A stretch of 64,000 bases of DNA from Pomacea canaliculata (GCF_003073045.1 NC_037590.1:33178327-33242326); one strand, 5' to 3'; shown: positions 34,908 through 47,928, counted from the first letter of the stretch. Program-made: numbers and translations. Notes: a model not told the origin generated them from the sequence alone.

Positions 34908-35819
34908 CCCTCTGATCATAGAGTTGATTGTTGTTTGGGTTTTTGTTTAAACAAAAAAAATGAAAGTGAAATTTTTCAGTTGATTTGAGCCTGGTGGTAG
35001 TCCATATTTTATTTTATTTGTTTTTGGCATTAACTTTAGAAGGATAGAAAAGACTGGTGACAAGTCTTATGGCATCCATTTCAGTGTGCATGGATTTTAT
35101 ACTGTTTAAAGCTGCAAAATTTCAGTGTCCATGAGATGTTATTTTTTTAAAACAACCTTTTTTTAACACTGATAAATTGTTTCATAAGCATTTACTGAAA
35201 GAGAGGTTAAAAAAAGGAAATTTTGATTGATGATTGTTTTTGAGACTTGTAGTCTGTCTTTTTTTAATGAATATTTCTCCTTTTCTTTTTTTTACAATTA
35301 TAACATACAAATATGCATGGCCTGTATCTAGTCTATTCAAGTCCACTTTTTTTTTTACTTTTTCATAGCAATAAAGACTGTCAAATGCTGGAATGTGGTA
35401 AAGTTTCTTCATAATTGTGATGTGATTGTATCTCATTACATATCTCTCTTTCCTCAATTGCTGCCATGTTGAAAAATGTCTTGGTGTAATGGACTGCCAC
35501 GTGTGGGTCCTGCGCGCAAGGATTAATTTCCACTCGCATGCACCCGTCCCGCATGCGTCCACACGCTCACTCCAAAACACTCCTCAAAATACAGATTTCA
35601 ACATGAATAAAAATATAATCAAAGAAAAGATGTACATATATACAGATATCTACATAGCAGAGTGGCTACAAGTATATCTTCAAACTTATCTCTCTGGTGC
35701 TTCTTCTTGTTAGTTTTCTCACGATAATAATTCCACTGCTCACTGTTCACAAGTCACTAGATACGGTTCACAGTTCATCAATACCAAAAATTCACACTAC
35801 ACAGTTTCGGTCCCCACGT

Positions 35820-36192
35820 GGACTTTAACGTCTTCTAGGATCCCAGCTCGCTACCCGGAGAAGTGACGTTCTCTGCCCCTCGCCAGACTTGGTTCCTTCT
35901 TCCGGTGGCGTAACTTCCTCCCGTTGGCCTTGGAGGTGTAGCAAGGGTCTGGACGCAGGTGTAAAGGGCGTTGCTCGCCTCAGGCGGTCCCCGACCTTCA
36001 GCTGGACAAGAGGGGTCGGGCTGTTACCCGGTGGTCTCCCCCTGGCCATGGTTGACTCGCGGCCGCTTACGTCAGGTGTTGTCGTTAGCTTCGACTGGCC
36101 ACTGGTGTTGAATAGGGCGGCCAGACATTTGGCGCGCCAGTCGGGCCGATATGCCGCCAGCTTGACCAGTTCACTGCTTTCATCATTGTAAC
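35820..36192. other. GC-rich segment of unknown origin within the hAT-like element
   Basis: Base composition changes sharply here (many GGC/CCG words, a GGCGCGCC palindrome) compared with the AT-rich surroundings. Open frames exist on both strands but have no recognisable domain. It may be a separate insertion. Confidence 0.35.
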
Positions 36193-36424
36193 AACCTTAC
36201 CCCCACCCGACTAACACACTAAATCCCCTAACTACACAAAATGCCACAAAAGTAGAAAACATATTTTCTACACTTGGGCACAGATTTTTCAGCTCAACAT
36301 CATGGATGAGTGTTTTAAGACTACAAAAATAAGTGCTGAAATGCAGAAATAAATGTGCTTCTAGATTTAACAGCTGCTAAACATGATAACATCTAGCATG
36401 CCTGCATAGGGAGACCTATGTCTG

Positions 36425-36490
36425 CTTTAATAATAATAATAAGTCGATTTGTAATGCACAGGTATCCATTCCGAAGAATGCTCATTGCGC
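36425..36490 (-). mobile_element. LINE 3' tail
   Basis: Read on the minus strand it ends TACAAATCGACTTATTATTA, the TTA-microsatellite end of L2-like or related non-LTR elements. The extent upstream on the minus strand (higher coordinates) is uncertain. Confidence 0.4.
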
Positions 36491-37265
36491 AGAAAAAAAC
36501 AAAAGAAGAAAAAATAAAGTGAACAAATATATAAAACACCAGGAAAGTAAAAAATATAGACAGAAGTGTTTCTTGGTAGTTTAAGACTGGTTTGAAAGTA
36601 AATCCTCCCTTCTGACAGCCTGTCCCCTCTTTAATGTTATCACGCCATATCTTTTACTTACCCAGCTGACGCCCTCCCTCCACATACCCCAGGACTCTTT
36701 GGTGGGATGCCAAGTCAACCGATATAACCAAACTGTGGTCACTATTGATGTGCACGCCCAAATATGCCCTCACCTGTGTTTTATTGATGCTTAATTTAAG
36801 GCAAAGTCGATGGAATGAGTTGGAGGATGTCAGGTCGCCAACATAAACCTCTAATTAAATGCTTTCGATTGGGTGACGTCCATTGACTAGTAACGTATGA
36901 TTTTCTTAGGTAATCAGAAGTAACGTAATTAACTCTAAACTCTGACATTCATTAGTTTTTCTCCCCTGCAGGGGAGTGGGTCAGTCCTGGAGGTACGACA
37001 TCACCAGGCCGACCCTTGGCAGAGGTGGAGCAAGTCCATAACCCTCCGTCATGTTCTCAAAATCAGTGTAATATCGAAGTCCCCGATTGGGGGACGTATC
37101 AGATATTAAGCTGATAAGAACAACTTTTAAATTAATCCATGAGCACCTTGACAGTGTTCCGACGCGTTCGACCGTCAAATGACAGTCTCAGGTAACCCAT
37201 CAACAAGATCAGCAGATGATAGCGTCCATGGACGAGCTATAGAGAAAGTTGGTGAATCACGGAAA

Positions 37266-37730
37266 CAGTTGCATTTAGCTTTACATAATATTCAGGTTTA
37301 GTAACACAACATAATATTTAAATACATTATACTTTAAAATTTCTGCATATCTGTAACAGCAATTCAGTTCATAACTGCGGCTGTTATTCTTTTTATTTTT
37401 CTTAGTTTTATTTACATTATTCTTTTTTATACCTTTATGTGAGAATTACTTTTTGCAAGGATATTTTGCCTTGCGATAGCGTAAAGTGTAAAAGGGAAAC
37501 AACTCTAGATTTTCAGTAGTAGTATATGGGAAGCAACTCGCTACTAAATTTATGAAATGGCAGGCTAATTATAACAAAAGCATATAAAAATACTCATTTG
37601 ATCTTATTCTGGACCAGGAGCGATGTTTTACTTTGCTACTTACTCTCAGGATACATTTACTGCTATCACTGTACAAAGTTTTATTTGCTTAGAACGGTAT
37701 CAGCATGAACCTATATACGTCCCTGGTGTC
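37266..37730 (+). repeat. 465-bp segment, copy 1 (within the hAT-like element)
   Basis: It runs from TTGCATTTAGCTTTACATAA to TATATACGTCCCTGGT and matches 46873-47338 in direct orientation with few differences. It has no convincing coding content. Confidence 0.85.
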
Positions 37731-37978
37731 AGGATATAATTCCATGATGATGATGCTTTATCTGTGTGTGTGTGTGAAGGAGAAATGGGGAATGACAGAA
37801 TAACCCTGAATACTTTCATTCTTTATGCTGCTGGAGAATGCAGCTTTCAGGACTTTGTGACATGTACATGTTATGTAGTATATATACTTGCGGCCGGGCC
37901 AGCGGGCGGGCCGGTCAGAGACAGGAGGCGGGCCGGATCCGGCCCGCGGGCCGGCGTTTGCCCAGGTCTGCCTTATAC

Positions 37979-38910
37979 TGTGAGTTGTTCTATACTAGTA
38001 TCTTAATACATTATACTGATATACATGAAGTAGTGTTGCAGTTATGCTTTCTTTTTGCATCTGTATATTATTACATTTTTCTTGTGATGTACCGACTATA
38101 TACTTAAATTTAATGGGCAACTGGATCAAGTAAATTTTAATATGTATTGAAGTGGTAAATATGTGTGTATTGAGAATATATATATATAATTGTGCTTTAT
38201 TGACAAGTGTATTTTATGAGTTTCACTCTATATGTTGTATCATAATTCTGGTCTATAGGTGCAGTTTTGTAATTTCGCCTTTAAATTTACAAACTTTCTG
38301 CTGGTGGTTCTATACAGAAGATTTCTTTGTGGTACATGTACATGATTTTTGTTATGATTTCAATTCTGCGAATCGTCTCAAGAGAAGTATCATAGGTGCT
38401 ATTGTGCAAAAAAAGAAAAAAAGATATCCAGACTTTATCCATTATAAACATAGATAATTCATAGTGTATGATCAATGTGACCATGGTGTTTATCAATATG
38501 GGATAGCAATAAAAACATTTCTGCACACTGACTTTGCTAAGAGGAATGTAAAGTGGAGTCCGCAATTATTATTACCACAGTTGTTGTCGTCAACATCTAC
38601 ATCATTTTCATCGTCGTCATCGTCATACCATCATAATTCTATCTTTAACTCTCTATATGTGTGATGCTGTTTTGGGGGTATCTTGTACAGTAACCTACTC
38701 ATAACTGGGATGTAAAAAAAAAAATACATGTGTATATTAAAGGCCGAAGCGTGGCGGACTAACATTCAAGGGAGGTAAATGAACAAGATTCTGTTTCCTT
38801 TTCTTAACATTGTTCCCTCCCTTATTTCTTCACTCATTCCTTCTATTATGATGTATAATTTATTCATTCATTTCGTTATTCCCCCTTTTTTAAGTCACAA
38901 TTTACTGCCG
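37979..38910. other. AT-rich intergenic stretch
   Basis: It contains a TCA/TCG trinucleotide run near 38590-38630. No gene or element is recognised. Confidence 0.4.
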
Positions 38911-39110
38911 GAACACAGCGAGTAACGGTTAGCGCCTGTCACCAATACATCGAGGGTTGGCTGTCCGGGACTCCCGGGTTCGGCTCTCGTGTTGGGCAAG
39001 CTGTTCTTTTTCTTCATGTTTACAGTACTGGCTGCCTTGCCGTGATGTACCCTAAGTTTCTGGTTCGGCCTCAAACAACAATTTCCCTCACACACACAGA
39101 CCTTTGTGGG
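38911..39110 (+). mobile_element. tRNA-derived SINE
   Basis: Box A-like TAACGGTTAGCGCC and box B-like GGGTTCGGCTC form the head. The body GGGCAAGCTGTTCTTTTTC and CTGCCTTGCC matches the SINE nested in the hAT element at 34.7 kb. It ends near a CA-rich run. Confidence 0.7.
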
Positions 39111-41000
39111 CGAGTTTTCTTCTTCTTTTGTCCACCTCGGCGTCGGCATTTTCAGGTACTCTGAAGGACGGTTTATACATTTTATGATGTGCAACAGCTG
39201 AAGGTCACTTTGATCTGATCCCATAGTTCAATAACAATACTGAGGGACAGTCAATAACAATAACGTGAAAAATCACTTCTACCACTAACTGCTGTTATTA
39301 TTGTCACCACTCCTCACGACCATAAAAACGATGATGGTGATGATTTGAAGGGCACAGGAAATCCCACGAGCAGTGAAAGAAGAACAAAGAACCACACACA
39401 GCATAGAAAAGTAAAAAAAAAAAAAAAACAAATTAAATAAAAAAAAATTGAACAGACCAAGCACACAAAGCATTGTGAACCGAGGGAGAGGTTAGGTTGG
39501 GGGAAATGGAAAAAAGACTGCTAATGAGTTTTCCATCCAGAGCCTGTCGCGGGTACTGTAGACACGGCTAAGATAACACGGAGATCCCAACCAGGCTTTA
39601 TTCTTTCGTCGTGGATTTCGACAAGGATTGCACAAAGAAACTCCTTTCTGTCTCTCTTTCTCTCGCCACCTTTTCTTCTAAACTGTTCTCACTCACACTA
39701 GGCTGGTTCGCTTAACCCCTTTAAAGCCAAGAGCAGAATTTTAGAGCCGGCGTTGAAGAGCTGAGCTCATAATGAATCAGAGACAAATCTCATCTGGACA
39801 ATTAAAAAACTCACATCCTGCCCCGGAGACCAGCACTGGATAAGAGCATCACGGCTAACCCCCAAATGGGATCTCGCACTTTTTGGGGATCCATTACTTT
39901 TTATTGAGATATCAGGGCCGACCAAGTCCCTCTCTCTCTCTCCCTCTTTTTCTCGTTCGCTCCTTCTCTCTTTCTTTCTCTGTCCAGCTACTTAAAGTTT
40001 TAACATCCTTTTTGGCCAGAAATTAATGTGAACAGTTCTAATGGTGGGTGACTGGGAGAAGGGGGGGAGCTCACCGATGGCTATCGTTATCGCACGGTGC
40101 CTCGCCTGCCCACTCAATCCCAGCGTACTGCCAGCATGTGCCGAGCTGATTTGCCATTAACTGCAGCGGACGAGTTAAAGCAAACAGGCTCAGAACAAAA
40201 AAGTGCGCTCTCGGCATTCCCTGGTCCTGCAGGCCGCTGCACATCTTCTCCGTGTGATGCTCCGCCTTTACTCGGGGATGGGTCTCTGCACCCTGGTCGT
40301 ATCCTCCCTGCCGGCATGTACACAGACACAAGTTTTTCTTCTCGTGTTTATTGTATTTTCAAGTTGGTTTGCCCTCTACACGTGGTGTCTGACAGTAATC
40401 GTTTCACTCTCATCTGGCATTAGGTCTCATCTTTCCTGGGTAGTTTCTCACCTTTTGTAAAGTTTTCTTCGTTCATTATTTTTCTTTCTTTCCTGACTTT
40501 TTTTTCTACCGCTCTGTGTGAGAGAAATATTTCCTCCATGAAAAATTCCAAGACAGCTTAAGGTAACTAAGTTTATACTACTCGTTAAATATTTGCACTA
40601 AGAAGTAGTTTACAATATGCCTATTCTAGCGTAACATGCTACTGGCAGTTAAACAAACCGCTCATTTCAAAAAAATTCCTCCGAAAAATCACAAAATCAC
40701 TCGTTTCAAAAGCGGAATGTGTCAAATTTCCAATTAGTGTCATGCGCAGTATGAGCTCTTCACGCTGGCCAATCAGCGAGCGGTTTATCTGGCTGTCGGC
40801 CCTCGTTTCACCTAGCTACTTCACTGCGCATGCCAGCGATATGACGTAAAAGCGTGGTGGAACCTTCGCCGTGCATTAGCCCCCTGGTGTCGCTCGCCTC
40901 CCGTCATGATCCGCCAGGCTCTGCACCCTGGTGCCCTGGTAGCCGTCTGCCATGCCAGTCTTCTTTTGGAAACTTCCCCTTCCATCCTCTTCTATTACAG
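39111..41000. other. Intergenic, low-complexity tracts only
   Basis: CT-rich runs at 39930-39985 and A-runs near 39413-39450. No exon supported. The His-rich frame that starts at 40854 depends on the microsatellite listed next. Confidence 0.45.
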
Positions 41001-41056
41001 CACCACCATCACCACCACCACCACCACTACCACCACCACCACTACCACCACCACCC
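41001..41056 (+). repeat. CAC/TAC microsatellite
   Basis: Imperfect ACC triplets. They create a spurious poly-histidine open frame. Confidence 0.9.
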
Positions 41057-44000
41057 CAACCCCGACCCCCTGACGGCTGGCATCGCTATTAGCTTCAGTC
41101 GCTTGTGTACAGTGTAAAGGAAACACTCATTCTCCTCGTGCTTCGTCCTGCAAAACCCCAACAGCAAAGGAACATGCGAAGGAGAAAAGGAAATTCTGAA
41201 TTATCTTTTTTTATGATGAAACATTCAACTTGTCAAGTTACTGGACAGATTGCTTTGTAAGTTCAGTGACAATCTTCGATATAGCTGCTTATTTTGTCTC
41301 AGAGTCCATGACAATCTTGAAAGTGTCTATGGAAACAGGATGCATGAATGCGAGCATGTGTGTGTGTGTTTGCGCGCGCGATTGTTTATTATTATTTTTT
41401 TTTTTCTTCATTTTGTTGTAATAAGAAATAAGAAACAATGATAGGCGTGTTTTTATTGTTTTACATGCTGATGAAAACAAAATTTATTCTTTAGTGATTG
41501 ATTACTCGCATATTTAAGGTAACTATGTGTGGTCTTGACATCTTCTGAAATAAACAGCCGTTATTAACCACCTGTGCTTTAGAAAGAGGTCAGGACATCG
41601 TGAGGTCACAAATTCAGTTCACTGATTCGGGTGGGTTGTTCTGCTATCCTAGCTACTTTGAGCATCGGATTAGCATTGACTTTTTAGTAATTGAATAGAA
41701 GTCAATGTGTATTAGTGACCGGCAGTGGGAGGGGCCACTTAGCTCGTCCCGGGGGTCCAAATGCCTCTGACCCTGAGAGAGTTGCAGTGAGATGGAGAGA
41801 GTGTGCGTCACCCTTGCTCAAGACAGACCTGAGTGGCCAACCTTGTCTGTCAAGTTCTTCCTCGTGATGACCAGTCCCAGAGGACCATCATCGCCACTCG
41901 TCACCCGGTACCGTCAAGGTGTGTGTGTGTGCACGACGATAGTGTTTGCATGTCCGTCCATGAAGCCCACACGTCAGGGCCTGAAACAGATGCCGCCATT
42001 CAGACCAATTGTCGCAACTATAAATACTTGTTGCTCTTCACCAAATAGCGGCTTTAATTTGGGTTGTATGTACATTCCCCAAAAGTTGCCAGTTCCCAAA
42101 ATAAGTGTTGCTTGAGGGGGGATGGGGCAAGGAGGGGAAGACAAGAAAATAGTTTGGCTAAAATAACAAATGTCTGCACTGCTATTTCGACCGACGTTTC
42201 CTGTGGAGAGAGTGCTTTAGAGTAACAGTAAGTTTCGGCCAGATCAGCTTTCTCCGAGCACGAGAGAAGCACGCAATGGTGGAAGTGAAAGCTATTCTGG
42301 GATGACCAGTTCCGGTATCCTGCACGCGACTATCTTGTCCCTCTCTGACTTTGACCAGCTCTGCGCATGCGCGAAGAAATCAATGCTTGGAGGCCAACTG
42401 CACAACACATTTCTAATTTTGAACATTCTTAGGTTCTAAATTTAATTAGATAATCAAACACAGTGCACAACACAATTTTATAACTTTAAAAAAAAAAAAC
42501 TAAAAAAATTTAAATAAGATAAAACTGTTTAAGCCAGATGGGACAATTTTTTTGTGAGTACAACTCATCTGAAACGTTTCTAAATTTGCTTCTGAACAAG
42601 TGTTGTTCTTAACAAGTGTTAAGTTTTAGAAACATGTTGTGCAACTAGTCCCAACTAGAGAGAGAGAGTTTTTGGAGAAGCGGGGACTCTCCATAACAAG
42701 AAGAAAGTAAAAATCAAAACGTGTATACCAAAGATCAGAAAAAGATGCTCATTGGAGGTCGAACCTTTAACCTTTCCATTTAAAACTACTCATTTCACCC
42801 ACTGTAGCACCTTCAACACCACTCCACACTTAATCTATTTGAAGTACTGCAGTTTGATTACTTTCCATAAAAAAGATAGACTAAAATACACTCTGCGCAT
42901 GTGTAGTAGAACTTCGTGGGCGGGGGGAGACACATCTGCACTGCCCAGTTATCCAGTCGGCAGGAATATGCTTCAACAGCCTGCCCTCCCGATATTCAAT
43001 GTCATATATGCATATCCGGACAGACAAAATCAAGCCGACACGAATGCCATTGGTCTGGCAACAGCCGACACAGTCTGTCGCATGGTTGGAGCTTGATGAA
43101 CAGCTCAGACACACAGTGACCACCACAGAGACCAGTGTTTAGACACTAACTTGATTCCCATAATCCTGCAGGGCCGACCTGCGCACTATCATGGGCCTGT
43201 TTGGTCGAGTATTCAACGCATCTGCAGTAATTGTATACACTCGGCGGTCCAATGGAAGCCGGGGTAGAGCAAGACGAGTGCTAACCACCAATTCACTAGA
43301 TCGGAAATAACAACTTCGTTTGCACAGCAAAAAGCAAAAGAAAGTGAGGTTCTTCACACTCTGTTTGATGACCAGAACATATCAATTGATTGTTGAATAT
43401 CTTATATTTGTACTTGTTCTTTGCCTTGGGTGCAAACTAGCGTAGCACATGCCCTCCCTCCCACCCATCACCATTGAGGATGACAACGAGCGTGCACTTT
43501 GATCTTGAAGTCTCCGCTCAAGCCCATGCGAAGTGAAAGGTCACCGAGGGTTGAGTGACTTCTCATCAGTCACTGACTGCATCCATCATCAAGAAATGCT
43601 TTCGTCACGCTGGTCAGACAGACGTCGGTCCTTCTTGATAATTCAGCCGACGATCTTCAGTAACAGGATAGTCGATGAAACCTCGCGGCGGTGGATTTGT
43701 TTCGGTAGATGGCTGTGTGTGTGATACAAAGCCGCGGGGTATGTTCAACTCGGGTGTAAAAGATAAGCAAGGAAATTAGATCATCGATTTAAAATAAAAT
43801 TACAGCCAATGCAACTTGGTTTGTTTCAATATTTTGGGCTGTTCTTCGTATTGACTACCATTGTCATATGATAATCTGGACCAAAATTATTGTCCATCCT
43901 CCTCCAACAACAACAATAATAATAAATTAAAAATATGACTTTGATTTCTGGCTTTTTTTTTTTTATCTGTGCATATTGAAAGAACCTAGCGCTGTTACAA

Positions 44001-44599
44001 GGCTAACCAAACTGACTTATAGACGGTCCCTCCCTGTCGCAGCTTCAGATGATAGTAAGCATGTTGTAGTCTTCATCAAAGCAGACCTTTCCTGTTCAAT
44101 TTCCTCTCTCCTTCCTTCTCCTCGACTTCTTCTCACCTCACTTTCCAACTTTCCTTGGCTGCCGTTGAGTGCCAGACGTTTGGCCGAAGTGCTGGAAGCA
44201 CAATAGCTCGGGGTGAGATGTGGCGGCCTGCTCCCCCACCACTTGAAAACATGGCAAGTCGCTTTACGCTGGCTTCCTGCGCGTGGTGCCAACATTTAGC
44301 CGAGATCACCTTTCACCCCGAAGCCTCGCAATTCCTCCGAGTTGTAACTGATGGCGAGCTCAGACGGTCAGACATGGCGGGTACCAGCTGTTGTGTGGTT
44401 TGGGGTGGAAGCTGGCGGGAGTTGGTGTACAGAGATACGACCTGCTGAGTTAATTTATCTTACCTAACGTGCATGGAAGTTGTGAAAAGTACAGAGCTCT
44501 GAGAAAGAGAGAGAAATAGACAGACAGACAGGGATGACGAGTAAGTGTTCTTCGTCGATCTAGGGACTAAAGCTTTACTGTTGTAAAACAGTCGAATAT
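41057..44599. other. Intergenic stretch, nothing firm
   Basis: It contains scattered short open frames, a GT run at 41359-41374 and A-runs at 42488-42500. I see no splice-supported exon, RNA gene or classifiable element. Confidence 0.4.
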
Positions 44600-44770
44600 G
44601 TACACAGAAACCACATGTACATATCTAGAGAAAGAATTGCGTGCCCGAAACGAGATCTGAACCCAGGACACCGGATCCTCACGTTATTAGAGAAATGCGC
44701 TACAAGATTCCCCTCTTTCCCCTCTCTCTCTCTCTCACACACATACAAAGAAAGAAACAAAGAAAGAAAA
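44600..44770 (-). mobile_element. Probable tRNA-derived SINE fragment
   Basis: On the minus strand GTCCTGGGTTCAGATCTCG resembles a box B region with its 3' arm. Only part of the element can be recognised, and a GA/CA-rich run borders it. Confidence 0.35.
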
Positions 44771-44820
44771 CGATGACTCACCATCTTCTAAAGAAAAACC
44801 TCTATTTTCCATTATCATGA

Positions 44821-45190
44821 GTCATTAATACATCGCATTATTGAGCAAAAAGTCTCATTGTTTCTGTCCGGAGCTGCCAATCACATCTTTATAATTCTGC
44901 TGTTAAGTACGCCATGACATTAAATCCAATAATCGTCTCAATTAAGGCCCAGGCCACGTTTTACTCTCCCTCCCTTCCTCCTCCCTCAGATTTCAATGAA
45001 AGTCCGTTGCTTCTCTGTATTAATTCTAAACACCGAATGTTTCTCAACAAATGGAGTACATACTTCAAGTACAGATCACTTGGGCAAGTGATGGTTCTCG
45101 ACATGTCTGTCAGGAGGGCAACATTTGTAGAATGTATTATCATTAATGAGAAAGAGAAAATAAGAAAGGGAGTGAGTGAGGTACAGGAGG
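44821..45190. promoter_or_regulatory. Possible regulatory DNA rich in homeodomain-type sites
   Basis: The stretch has many TAAT/ATTA cores (GTCATTAATACATCGCATTA, CTGTATTAATTC, ATCATTAATG) and three NK2-like sites within 25 bp: CAAGTA (45066), CACTTG (45077) and CAAGTG (45085). It has no coding potential. Motif density is the only evidence. Confidence 0.2.
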
Positions 45191-46491
45191 AGAAAGCATT
45201 ACTAGTAAGTTGCTGAGGCTGTCAGCGGGTGGCACTCCCTGGGTACAAGATGGTCGTCTCCAATGCGTGTCCCGTGATTCTGCGGCAAACAGTTCGTCAT
45301 GAAAATTCTCACTCGGTCAGAACCCAGCCTCCCCCACCGCGTGACAGGCGCGTGACGTCATTCAGTCCCAGTCACGTGTGTGTCGGTTTTGATCCCACGG
45401 CTGGCCAAGCCCAGCGGCAAACAGGAAACCTACCCCGAGGGCCGCCCGATCACTTCGAGACAGAGTGATGGAGTGGACAGCAACTTGTCGTCGCAGAGGA
45501 GGAATGGGTGGACGAGTGAGAGGAGGGAGAGAGACAAACGCGTGGGAAGAAAGACCCCGTGATGTTACATGATGATGTCACCTGACGTTATGTCACATGA
45601 CCAGATGGCCACAGACGGAGCCGGTGGAGAAGAAAACTCATCGTTCCCCCATTTCGATAGTTTGTGTTCCGCTGGCAGCCTCGCCGATGAAGCTCCACAA
45701 GCGAGCCTGGTGTGGAAACAAGACACAAATGAATCCCATTCGTGCTTGCCGCAACCCCTAGCTGACTAATTTTCAATGTCGCTTCACAAATTGGATTCAG
45801 TTTTGCAGACGGTGCGCGCAAACCGAGTGGTTCTACCCCCTAACTGCTATTTTTAGACGCCCCACTCGTCTGACAAGAACGGAGGAGTGTTGTACTTTGT
45901 GCTAAGACATAATAGAAAAATAATGGGGCATTGTGTCGCCATGGATTACTGCCTCTCGACATGGACATGATGAAACATAACCTGTGAACTATTAATGAGA
46001 CAATGTGTCACTGCTATTTTTAAACATTGAGAAATTGTGACCTCTATGTTGTCGTGTAGACTGGTGGATCTGTTTCTACCTGTGAAAATCCCACCCTCGA
46101 CGCTTCTTTTCCATTCTAAAGAGTCAAAACGAGTCTGGACCTCCTGAACCCAGCTGCATGAACGCATACGTCTTCATTCCATACATTAAAATGTCCATAA
46201 ATATTACACTGGCCGCTACGGATACCTTATTGCAGGAAAGGGGGATCCAACCCAACCGCTCGAGTTACAAGCCACTCATGATTCAACCACATGAACCACA
46301 TGCATTTGAACGCATCTCACTACACGATTGCACACACATTACGAGTAATATGAATGCACTCTGGGTAACAACGGCTGACGTGTCACAGCAGCAGACCCCC
46401 CGCTTACCTTGAATGCCTGCTTGTCTAACGGGGTGGAGGTGTGGGAGGGAAGTGAGCGGAAGGACTGGGTGGAGAGAGTGCGATGGAATCA
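45191..46491. other. Intergenic stretch, nothing recognised
   Basis: It includes short open frames without domain or splice support. Confidence 0.4.
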
Positions 46492-46600
46492 TCGTCGACC
46501 AACGAGGGTGTTGAGAAACTCAATTTTGCCACCGTCTGGTCATCGACTTGGTGCAAAGAGAAAAAAACTGAAATGACCTGTCACCGTTGACCTCTGGCGG
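46492..46600 (+). repeat. 110-bp direct repeat, left copy
   Basis: It begins CATCGTCGACCAACGAGGGT and ends GTTGACCTCTGGCG. It matches 48170-48281, so it brackets the composite insertion that carries the gene B promoter copy. Confidence 0.85.
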
Positions 46601-46872
46601 TGCAGCGCCTATTGGATGTGATGGAAGCAGTAGTTGTTGACACCGCCCTTTGTCATGTGATAGTAGAATGTGGCAATCGAAATTCCGCGTTCAGAGAAAA
46701 TCTCCTTGAACGCATTTACCGCCTGGAGAGTTGTTATCCAAAGACGCCTCTGTCCCCGTCCTGATGATCTGCTTATTGTCGAATACAAGTGTTTCATTGT
46801 AACACTGTAGTGTGCACGATAGGTGTCCATTTATGCACGGACGCTCTTTCAAAAAAACAATTGAAACACGGA
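46601..46872. other. Unique segment inside the composite duplication
   Basis: This part is not matched elsewhere in the window. A minus-strand frame (46609-46830) reads protein-like (QAVNAFKEIFSERGISIATF), but I do not recognise it. Confidence 0.35.
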
Positions 46873-47338
46873 AAGACTTGCATTTAGCTTTACATAATAT
46901 TCAGGTTTAGTAACACAACATAATATTTAAATAATTTCTACTTTTAAATTTCTGCATATCTTTAACAGCAAATTATTTCCTAACTACGGCTGTTATTACT
47001 TTATATTGTTTTCGTAGTTTTATTTACATTATTCTTTATACCTTTATGTGAGAATTACTTTTTGCAAGGATATTTTGCCTTGCGATAGCGAGAAGTGTAA
47101 AAGGGAAACAACTCTAGATTTTCAGTAGTGTTAGTATATGGGAAGCAACTCGCTACTAAATTTATGAAATGGCAGGCTAATTATAACAAAAGCATATAAA
47201 ATACTCATTTGATCTTATTCTGGACCAGGAGCGATGTTTTACTTTGCTACTTACTCTCAGGATACATTTACTGCTATCACTGTACAAAGTTTTATTTGCT
47301 TAGAACGGTATCAGCATGAACCTATATACGTCCCTGGT
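46873..47338 (+). repeat. 465-bp segment, copy 2
   Basis: It matches 37266-37730. Here it runs directly into the copy of the gene B promoter at the shared junction CCCTGGTCTAACCAAA. Confidence 0.85.
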
Positions 47339-47919
47339 CTAACCAAATTCTTTTCCTTTCTTTTCTGGTCAGCTCTTGCATGCCACCGGTATTTTCAACT
47401 TCTCGGTTTAACTCTCAGTTTTCGAGAGGACACTGTAAGTTTTTTCTGCTTGTTTGCTTTTTTTCGTGACATAGCCTTCATTTTGTTGTTGGTTTTTGCT
47501 GTTGTTGTTGTTGTTGTTGTTTGCATATTTTTATTACAATTAGAGGTCAGCTTTTGAGATTAAACTGGCAGTCAATTGCAGAACGAAGCATGTACAGCAT
47601 ACCAGGGACAGGAAAACAAACAAAATAACACATGAATTATAAAAGAATAAACAACAGTACTAACGATGATTAAAATAAAACGCAAAGAGGAATCAAGTAA
47701 CAAGAACTGCAAATGCATGAGGTCAAAAGATGACGACTCCTTATAGTCCCCGAAGTGCATCAAGATATCTAAACAAACGTGTGTAAACAAATAGATTTTC
47801 TCGGAAAGCGAACAACAAAGCATTCAACAAAAAAGTCGCACTAAAAAATTCTTTTGCGTGGCTGAGCAGCAGCTGACTATCGTCTTTCCTGTTTGCCACT
47901 TGTCCTGTTAGTAAGAAGT

Positions 47920-47928
47920 GGAATTCCC
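47920..47928 (+). promoter_or_regulatory. kappaB-like site in the orphan promoter copy
   Basis: GGAATTCCC (reverse complement GGGAATTCC) is a textbook Rel/NF-kappaB core, at the place where gene B has GGAATCCCC. The TATA-like TCTATATG of gene B reads TCTATTTC here. Confidence 0.4.

Larger units (their letters stand above)
34417..37978. mobile_element. hAT-like composite element with perfect 8-bp target duplication
   Basis: CCTTATAC occurs at 34417-34424 and again at 37971-37978. Between them the element (34425-37970, 3546 bp) begins CAGGGGTGGGCAA and ends TTTGCCCAGGTCTG, imperfect inverted repeats of the hAT type, with a GC-rich GGCCCGCGGGCC motif near the 3' end like that in the MITE at 15.3 kb. 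No transposase reading frame is visible, so it is non-autonomous. It carries a SINE (34694-34907), a GC-rich insert (35.8-36.2 kb), a LINE tail (36.4 kb) and the 465-bp segment duplicated at 46.9 kb. A second hAT-like motif (GACCAGACATCCCGCTTT, 34538) hints at nested or chimeric origin. Confidence 0.75.

Noticed and set aside
35484-36192. A solo LTR in the hAT-like element (TGT...ACA ends)
   Set aside because: No matching direct target duplication, no second LTR and no primer-binding or coding remnants that I could defend.
40854-41117. Histidine-rich open frame
   Set aside because: It is created by a CAC microsatellite and has no splice or domain support.
46609-46830. Minus-strand 73-codon frame with a protein-like look
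   Set aside because: No recognisable family and no splice or promoter context; recorded only as part of the composite duplication.
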